From IMG/VR virus record IMGVR_UViG_3300042298_000696, positions 1 through 30,206 of that record: 30,206 nucleotides of DNA; one strand, given 5' to 3'. Below the pieces are notes generated by a model. It was not told the origin of the DNA. It saw nothing but the letters and a program-made list of their open reading frames with translations, and did no database searches. Position numbers and translations under genes: made by a program. The DNA comes from a virus. Position 1 is the stretch's first letter. Each line of letters begins with the position of its first letter. Shown here piece by piece: positions 25,830 through 30,206 of the stretch.

Positions 25830-25859
25830 ATTATACCAAGAATCAAAGGGTTACGTCAA
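25830..25859 (-). promoter_or_regulatory. Sigma70-type promoter with extended -10
   Basis: On the minus strand TTGACG (25859-25854) and TATAAT (25835-25830) are 18 bases apart, and TGG directly before the -10 gives an extended -10. The -35 matches five of six consensus bases and the -10 matches all six. The predicted start is near 25823. The -35 overlaps the last codons of the helicase gene, so the promoter serves the coiled-coil, ssDNA-binding and primase-helicase genes. Confidence 0.75.
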
Positions 25860-27415
25860 ATATCACCTCCCAAAAAGTTTTTATACATGGACAACAAGTT
25901 GTTCTGTGCCAGTGTACGATCTTCCAGCGCCTTATACAACTGCTTCTCTACCCCGCTGCTGCAAAGGTGGACGACCAAACAAGGATTCCTCTGTCCTGCT
26001 CTGTGGACTCGGGCATTGGCTTGCAGGTACGTCTCCGCGCTAGTCGTGGGGGAGAACCATATTACAGTATTTGCTGCCGTAAGTGTAACCCCATGCGCTG
26101 CTGCTTGTGGCTGAATGATAAGAACATGAGGCTCTGTGCTCTCTTGGAATTTTTTGAAAATCTCCGTTCTTCTCTTTGGGCTCACGCCACCATGAATGGC
26201 ATCGCTAGAGACTCCGTGTTTCTTTAGAAACTCTCCTACGATGTCTATCGAATGCCGGAAAGCACAGAAGATCAGTGTCTTGTGAGAAGCCTGCTGTACA
26301 ACATTTAGCATCTCGTTCAGCTTGTTGGAGGCATCGAACTGCACTGTCTCCCCCGTGTCAGCATAGACTGCTCCGCTTGAAATCTGTAATAGCTTACCCA
26401 ACTGTACTGCGGCATTGACTGCGGAGACTTCCTCTCCCGCCGCTTGTATTAGCATATCCTTACGTAGCTTCTTGTAGTATTTCTCCTGTTGTGGAGTCAT
26501 TGGTACTTCGTAGGTTGTATACAACTGCTCTGGTAGGTCTAGGCACTCCTCTGTTGTATATCGAATCGCCGGTTGGAGTACGCTGTGTACGATCTCCTGA
26601 GCATCAGGCTTTGGAATCCATTTGAACTGATTGATCTTTATCATCACCTTGTCTCTGAACGCACCCGCATAGGATGGCACAGCGCTAGGGTTCACAATCT
26701 TTGCCTGCCCGTATGCGTCCTCTGGCGACTGCGCTGCTGGAGTACCTGTCATGAGCCACACCCATGTGTCAGCCCCAATCAGAGAGTTAAAGGCTTTCCA
26801 TCGTCTTGTCTTGGCATTCTTCAGGTAGCTCGACTCATCGGCAATAATCAGATCGAACCCGCCTACCACTAGCTCGTCTCGCACCACTTCAACCCCGTCA
26901 TAGTTGATGATGACAAAATCGTAGTTGCCCTTAATTACCTGAATGCGCTGGTCTCTGGAGCCGTGAGCGATGCCTACTCTTCGGTGCATAACCGTCTTGA
27001 ACAGATCAGAGCGCCATGCACAGTCCATGATAGACAGAGGGCATACGACCAACACTCTGCGAATCGCCCCCATACTTAGCAGATAGTCAGCCGCCCACGC
27101 TGCCGCATTCGTTTTCCCACTGCCCATAGCGTTTAAGCAAAAGGCCCGCTTGTGAATCGTCAAAAATGCCGCTGTGTCTTTCTGATGAGCAAACGGGCGG
27201 TACATCCCCGGCCATTGGTAGTGCCCCAGTATAGGCGACAGAGGTTTCTTGAAACCAAGATTCTTGAGGATGACAGCATTTCCAAGGTCCCAATGGACCA
27301 ATACTTCTGAGATACCTTCTTGCTCTCCGACCACCTTAGACTTCTGAATCACTTGTGTAATCTTGTCAGGATTACGTGTACGCACCAAGAGGGCGTTGTT
27401 ATGCACAATTTCCAT
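25856..27415 (-). CDS. SNF2-family DNA helicase/translocase
   Basis: 519 residues, a compact superfamily II protein of the SNF2 group. Motifs in order: YRPFAHQKD (Q-motif region, Q78), LNAMGSGKT (Walker A at 96-102, K101), LVVCPLSIM (Ia), DLIIADESSYLKN (DESS at 193-196 in place of DEAH), LMTGTPAAQS (III), KTLIFCAFRHSID (IV), GVSPKRRTEIFKKFQ, LIIQPQAAAHGVTLTAAN (V) and QANARVHRAGQ (VI, 465-475). The HRxGQ form is typical of SNF2. Phage versions are thought to act in replication, recombination or fork remodelling. Residues 1-70 form a short unassigned N-terminal domain. Ribosome site AAGGGA lies just before the ATG. Confidence 0.88.
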   Translation of the reverse strand: MEIVHNNALLVRTRNPDKITQVIQKSKVVGEQEGISEVLVHWDLGNAVILKNLGFKKPLSPILGHYQWPGMYRPFAHQKDTAAFLTIHKRAFCLNAMGSGKTNAAAWAADYLLSMGAIRRVLVVCPLSIMDCAWRSDLFKTVMHRRVGIAHGSRDQRIQVIKGNYDFVIINYDGVEVVRDELVVGGFDLIIADESSYLKNAKTRRWKAFNSLIGADTWVWLMTGTPAAQSPEDAYGQAKIVNPSAVPSYAGAFRDKVMIKINQFKWIPKPDAQEIVHSVLQPAIRYTTEECLDLPEQLYTTYEVPMTPQQEKYYKKLRKDMLIQAAGEEVSAVNAAVQLGKLLQISSGAVYADTGETVQFDASNKLNEMLNVVQQASHKTLIFCAFRHSIDIVGEFLKKHGVSSDAIHGGVSPKRRTEIFKKFQESTEPHVLIIQPQAAAHGVTLTAANTVIWFSPTTSAETYLQANARVHRAGQRNPCLVVHLCSSGVEKQLYKALEDRTLAQNNLLSMYKNFLGGDI

Positions 27416-27428
27416 ATTCCCTTATCCA

Positions 27429-27443
27429 CCGCTTGAGGAGCGG
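27429..27443 (-). other. Short hairpin upstream of the helicase start
   Basis: CCGCT (27429-27433) pairs with AGCGG (27439-27443) around a 5-base loop in the 50-base gap before the helicase gene, 14 bases from its ATG. There is no T-tract or promoter match. It may tune translation or RNA processing; weak evidence. Confidence 0.3.
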
Positions 27444-27465
27444 CAACCTGTTAAAATCGAGACAG

Positions 27466-27705
27466 TTAGAGGATGTCGTAAGCGTCTTCTATGTCCACTG
27501 TTGGCTTAAGCAACTCTAGCAAATCCATCTTGTGTCTCTCAGGATCATGCACCCAATTCCGTGCCGTTTTATAGCAGTGCTTGCGCTCTCGCTTGGCTAC
27601 AGCAAACGTAAAGTTTATGAACTGCTCTATATACCGCTCTACTACGTCATGAGGGAGCCCAGAGTTTGCAGCTATCTGCCTAACGGCTGTTGGTGTAACT
27701 CTCAT
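27466..27705 (-). CDS. Hypothetical protein, 79 aa
   Basis: Unknown function. The start lies in an ATGA overlap with the HNH-like gene before it. The protein is helical: residues 5-35 (TAVRQIAANSGLPHDVVERY) have the look of a helix-turn-helix-like pair, followed by a basic stretch (KRERKHCYKTARNWVHDPER) and an acidic C terminus (VDIEDAYDIL). A small DNA-binding or adaptor protein is possible, but no family is recognised. Its place in a tightly coupled replication operon is the only context. Confidence 0.65.
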   Translation of the reverse strand: MRVTPTAVRQIAANSGLPHDVVERYIEQFINFTFAVAKRERKHCYKTARNWVHDPERHKMDLLELLKPTVDIEDAYDIL

Positions 27706-27995
27706 TTTTTCTTTTTGGGTGCGTCATAAGTCGCCGCTGGCTTGTGATTGCTGGAACGCTTGAAGCTACGGTTTTCAGAAGGAGATGCTAGGAAAAAACC
27801 ATCCTCATTACCCCCGCCTTTCGAGAGGTTCTTCTTATGAGCGATGTCCTTACCTTTGCGGTTTACCCCCTCCTTGTCCAGCTTCCTACGTAGTGTCTGA
27901 CGGGCCAGCTTAGCCTTCAGCACACCCCCATCTTTCTCTTGGCGGGCTTTCTCATTTTCCCAGTCTTTCTTCCAGTTTCTTTTCTTTTCGGCCAT
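27702..27995 (-). CDS. Basic HNH-like small protein, 97 aa
   Basis: Very Lys/Arg-rich. Residues 25-60 (LKAKLARQTLRRKLDKEGV, then KGKDIAHKKNLSKGGG) and 73-80 (SENRSFKR) follow the layout of small phage HNH proteins: a basic helix, a D-x-x-H step (D50, H53), a Gly-Gly-x-N turn (N63) and a closing Asn-Arg-Ser (N75-S77). The usual Asp-His pair is spaced out as DIAH and no zinc cysteines are present. It may therefore be a reduced HNH nuclease or only a DNA-binding relative. The C terminus ends in a Lys run. It starts in a TAATG overlap after the PD-(D/E)XK nuclease gene. Confidence 0.55.
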   Translation of the reverse strand: MAEKKRNWKKDWENEKARQEKDGGVLKAKLARQTLRRKLDKEGVNRKGKDIAHKKNLSKGGGNEDGFFLASPSENRSFKRSSNHKPAATYDAPKKKK

Positions 27996-28672
27996 TAGAG
28001 TGATCCATTATGAGGGCATTGAGTACGGCACCACTTAGCACAGAGTCCGTTAGGTTTAGGGTTCCAGATATTGTGAGTATAAGCCATTTCTCTTTGCGTC
28101 AACAGCCCATGCAGGTCAGCAAAAATCTCGAATGCCTTATCACGAGTGTATTCTGACTTGATGAAATCGCCAGACACAACGAACAGCAGGCCCGCCTTGA
28201 CCCGTTCTAAATCAGGGTACTTGGCAAACAAACACGCTGCCATCAATGCTAACTGCCGTGGGTCTGCATACCGTGCATTCTTATTGGTCTTGTAGTCTAC
28301 AAGCCATCCCTTGGGTCCATCGACAATAACAAGGTCAGCAACACCGCGAAACCAAACATCTCTATCTTTGAAACCACAAGCAACAAATCTTCCATCTTCT
28401 TTTTTCAACCCTACCTGCAACTCACATATCTTTTCGCCGGGGATATTGTTCAGCTTTTCCAAGTAAGGAAGCACAAACCCAAACCGGGGAGGGATAGGTT
28501 TGCCATCCCTCATAAACTCTTCACACGCCAGATGAAGCTCCTTGCCGTAGATCGTGGCATCGCTGTCTGTGTACTTTACTTCCTTGGTAACTCTCTCGCT
28601 CTCGTACTTGCGATGGCAGGTGTCGAAGAGCTTGATGCTGCTGTAGCTCCATGCTGGCGGTGCTTTACTCAT
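27995..28672 (-). CDS. PD-(D/E)XK nuclease, Cas4/RecB-like, probable Fe-S protein
   Basis: 225 residues. An N-terminal WSYSSIKLFDTCHRKYE gives C19 and opens like RecB/Cas4 nucleases. GKELHLACEEF carries H47. RGVADLVIV carries D113. WLVDYKTNK carries D126 and K128, the (D/E)xK core. RQLALMA with Q140 is the usual next helix. Near the C terminus C211, C215 and C219 (LCAKWCRTQCPH) join C19 to make a four-cysteine set like the [4Fe-4S] ligands of Cas4 and AddB. It is expected to be a DNA exonuclease in replication or recombination. There are no cas genes around it, so it is not part of a CRISPR system here. It starts in an ATGA overlap with the gene before. Confidence 0.82.
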   Translation of the reverse strand: MSKAPPAWSYSSIKLFDTCHRKYESERVTKEVKYTDSDATIYGKELHLACEEFMRDGKPIPPRFGFVLPYLEKLNNIPGEKICELQVGLKKEDGRFVACGFKDRDVWFRGVADLVIVDGPKGWLVDYKTNKNARYADPRQLALMAACLFAKYPDLERVKAGLLFVVSGDFIKSEYTRDKAFEIFADLHGLLTQREMAYTHNIWNPKPNGLCAKWCRTQCPHNGSL

Positions 28673-28875
28673 TGAGCAAATGCCCCGTTGTCTTTTTCCT
28701 CGTAGATAGCCTCTGCACAGGCTATGAGCATTTTTCCGTACAGCCTAGCTCTATCTGCGGTCATCGTTAGGTGTGTTGTCTTGTATCCGTTTTCGCTGAG
28801 GTTGAGCATAACAGACAGCCCTTCAACAGCGTCATCATAAATACCGATAGATATTCCAACAGGTTCTTTACTCAT
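28669..28875 (-). CDS. Hypothetical protein, 68 aa
   Basis: Unknown function. It starts one base after the polymerase stop, with its AGGA ribosome site inside the end of the polymerase gene, and its stop overlaps the nuclease start (ATGA). The sequence suggests a small alpha/beta fold: strands (VGISIGIYDDAV, SVMLNLSE, TTHLTMTADRA) and a C-terminal helix (ARLYGKMLIACAEAIYEEK). Tight coupling between polymerase and nuclease suggests a replication accessory, but no motif supports a specific role. Confidence 0.65.
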   Translation of the reverse strand: MSKEPVGISIGIYDDAVEGLSVMLNLSENGYKTTHLTMTADRARLYGKMLIACAEAIYEEKDNGAFAQ

Positions 28876-28876
28876 T

Positions 28877-30206
28877 TTATCCTGCTTCTTTCAAATTTAC
28901 TCCTATGCTGCCTTCTGCAGCGAGTGGTATGCCCGGTGCCCACTCAGGAGCGCGTGTTAGTTCTTGCATCATAAAGTCATAGACCCCTTGCGCCTCATCC
29001 TGAGGCACTACGCAGTAGCAGCTATCGTGAACAGTCAGGGCTATGGGGTGCTTTCTGTTTATCCTAGCCATCGCTTCTCCAATGACGCAACGTGCCAAAG
29101 CCTGAGTCGTCTGCTGATAGCATTTGCCGCCGTGAGTATGGACAACCCCTTTTCTCGTGCCGTATACCCATTGTTTCCGGCCTTGCTCATCTTCGGTCGT
29201 TCTCAAATCAGGATACGTCATGAACAACCCTGACGGTAGCTTTATACCACGCCGCCCTGCGACTTGCAACTTTAGCTTGCCTAATCCGATCTCAATCCCT
29301 TCGTTGTTGATGACGGCATCGAGCGCTTTCCCTGCGTCATACCAAGCAGCTTTAACTCTAGGATTCTCCTGCCGGTATAGGTTTACAACACGCTTAGCCT
29401 CTGCCTCTCCTATGTCAGTGCCAGATAACTGTTTTATAGAAGCTCTTAGTTTCCCTGCTCCAACACTATATATCAACGATAAAACCGACACCTTCCCGAT
29501 AAACCTTTGAGGAGTCGTAACATCCTCATAAGCCACATTAAACACTTTAGATGCAAAGTCCTTATACAAATCAAGCCCATCACCCAGCATATTTAACTTG
29601 TCCATCTGCCCAGCATAGTATAAACCCACACGTAGCTCAATGTTGCTCAAGTCAAGCCCGACAATGCTGTACCCCATAGGAGCGATGATAGCTTTCTTTA
29701 GCTTCGACCCTCTTGGTATGTTCTGAAGGTTGATGGAATCTACCGCACTCCAGCGCCCAGTGATAGCCCCGTAGTATTTCAGCGGTACAGGCAATGCTCC
29801 ACCTGCCTCATGGATTCTTATGAATCTCTCGGTTCTCGTTTCTTCGATGGTGCTCCGAATCCCTAGCCTAGCGGCTACAATCGCTTGGACTCTTTCATCT
29901 TCATGCTCTAACAACGCCTTGAACGCTTCATCACTCTTGGCGAAAGCATAGGTTTCCTTACCTGTTGTTGGGCTTATTTTAGTCGGAGGCTCCACACCAA
30001 AATTCTTTAAGACCTCAGCCAGCTTGGGGTTGCTCATCAGGTCATCTTTTACGATGCCGCACTCGTCCAGTAGCTGCTCCTTTCTTTGCCTTACATTTTG
30101 CAGATGCTCCTCAAGAATGCCTCTGTCTAGCTCGAACTGCGGCATGGTGTGCATCTTGATCGTCATGTCGATCAACGCGATCTCGGTCTTGTCAAAAGAT
30201 GAAGCT
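28877..30206 (-). CDS. Family A DNA polymerase, polymerase domain (5' end outside window)
   Basis: The frame is open through the right edge, so the start and the 3'-5' exonuclease part are missing; the TTG at 30175 is internal. The visible protein starts SSFDKTEIALIDMTIKM, the usual link between exonuclease and polymerase domains. Polymerase motif A is GLDLSNIELRV (D codon at 29651-29653). Motif B is RFIGKVSVLSLIYSVG (29459-29506) with Arg and Lys in place. Motif C is TVHDSCYCVV (HDS at 29021-29029). Leu occupies the position equal to E. coli Pol I Phe762 and T7 Tyr526, and the usual YG after it is YS. It is the replicative polymerase of the phage and the first visible gene of the operon. Confidence 0.9.
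   Translation of the reverse strand, partial: ASSFDKTEIALIDMTIKMHTMPQFELDRGILEEHLQNVRQRKEQLLDECGIVKDDLMSNPKLAEVLKNFGVEPPTKISPTTGKETYAFAKSDEAFKALLEHEDERVQAIVAARLGIRSTIEETRTERFIRIHEAGGALPVPLKYYGAITGRWSAVDSINLQNIPRGSKLKKAIIAPMGYSIVGLDLSNIELRVGLYYAGQMDKLNMLGDGLDLYKDFASKVFNVAYEDVTTPQRFIGKVSVLSLIYSVGAGKLRASIKQLSGTDIGEAEAKRVVNLYRQENPRVKAAWYDAGKALDAVINNEGIEIGLGKLKLQVAGRRGIKLPSGLFMTYPDLRTTEDEQGRKQWVYGTRKGVVHTHGGKCYQQTTQALARCVIGEAMARINRKHPIALTVHDSCYCVVPQDEAQGVYDFMMQELTRAPEWAPGIPLAAEGSIGVNLKEAG

Noticed and set aside
25352-25846. Longer 164-residue version of the coiled-coil protein starting at 25846
   Set aside because: The extra 28 codons span the predicted -10, transcript start and leader hairpin and have no ribosome site. 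The internal ATG at 25760-25762 has GAGGA 5 bases upstream.
25784-26227. 147-residue plus-strand frame opposite the end of the helicase gene
   Set aside because: Its amino acid composition is unlike a real protein (Cys/Arg-rich, no domain pattern). It overlaps the helicase motifs and the minus-strand promoter.
27995-28672. Cas4-like nuclease as evidence for a CRISPR-Cas locus
   Set aside because: No other cas gene and no repeat-spacer array is present; the neighbours are phage replication genes.
28877-30175. TTG at 30175 as the true start of the polymerase gene
   Set aside because: The frame stays open to the window edge and the upstream residues (SSFDKTEIA) continue the typical family A sequence, so the gene is cut by the window.
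1-30206. tRNA genes, insertion sequences, integrase and attachment sites
   Set aside because: No cloverleaf-like segment fits in the short gaps, no transposase or integrase motif is seen in any plausible frame, and no terminal direct repeats of useful length were noticed.

Overview
This window is part of the genome of a tailed dsDNA bacteriophage that most resembles a podovirus. It carries an internal-virion-protein cassette ending in a 2221-residue protein with a lambda R-like lysozyme domain at its N terminus, a P22 gp10/tail-nozzle-like protein, S74-type tail fibres, and a replication operon built on a family A DNA polymerase. Shine-Dalgarno sites precede most genes, and one sigma70-like promoter with an extended -10 suggests the host RNA polymerase transcribes at least part of it. 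A Gram-negative aquatic host is plausible, but nothing in the window identifies it. No integrase, tRNA, CRISPR array, insertion sequence, terminase, portal, capsid gene or RNA polymerase gene is visible. Head and packaging genes probably lie to the left, and the start of the polymerase gene lies to the right.

Layout. Positions 1-21336 are all on the plus strand and encode late functions. In order they are: the end of a first fibre; two small proteins (119 and 51 aa); a lysis pair (M15-family peptidase and a probable two-segment holin); a repeat-built fibre-like protein; a second fibre with an S74 auto-cleaving chaperone; a 792-residue stabilisation/nozzle-like protein; a small virion-type protein; a 410-residue Gly-rich virion protein; a cupin; a Gly/Ala-rich protein; and a cassette of GNAT-like, Gln/Ala-rich, 631-residue and 2221-residue proteins. 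That cassette parallels T7 genes 13-14-15-16. Positions 21423-30206 are all on the minus strand and encode replication. Read from right to left they are: family A DNA polymerase (5' end missing), a 68-residue unknown, a Cas4/RecB-like PD-(D/E)XK nuclease with four cysteines, an HNH-like basic protein, a 79-residue unknown, an SNF2-type helicase, a 136-residue coiled-coil protein, a probable ssDNA-binding protein with an acidic tail, and a primase-helicase fusion.

The two blocks converge on an 86-base gap that holds two hairpins, one with a T-tract in the minus orientation. Genes are packed tightly, many with ATGA or TAATG overlaps that suggest translational coupling. There is no gene-free stretch longer than about 100 bases. 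The one clear internal promoter is on the minus strand at about 25830-25859. It would separately drive the coiled-coil protein, ssDNA-binding protein and primase-helicase, and its transcript would begin with a hairpin. A second hairpin between the ssDNA-binding protein and primase genes may reduce read-through.

How the genes fit together: the minus-strand block supplies the replisome (polymerase, primase-helicase, ssDNA-binding protein, helicase, nuclease). The plus-strand block builds the tail and the ejected core proteins, degrades the wall at entry (lysozyme domain of the 2221-residue protein) and lyses the cell at exit (M15 peptidase and holin).
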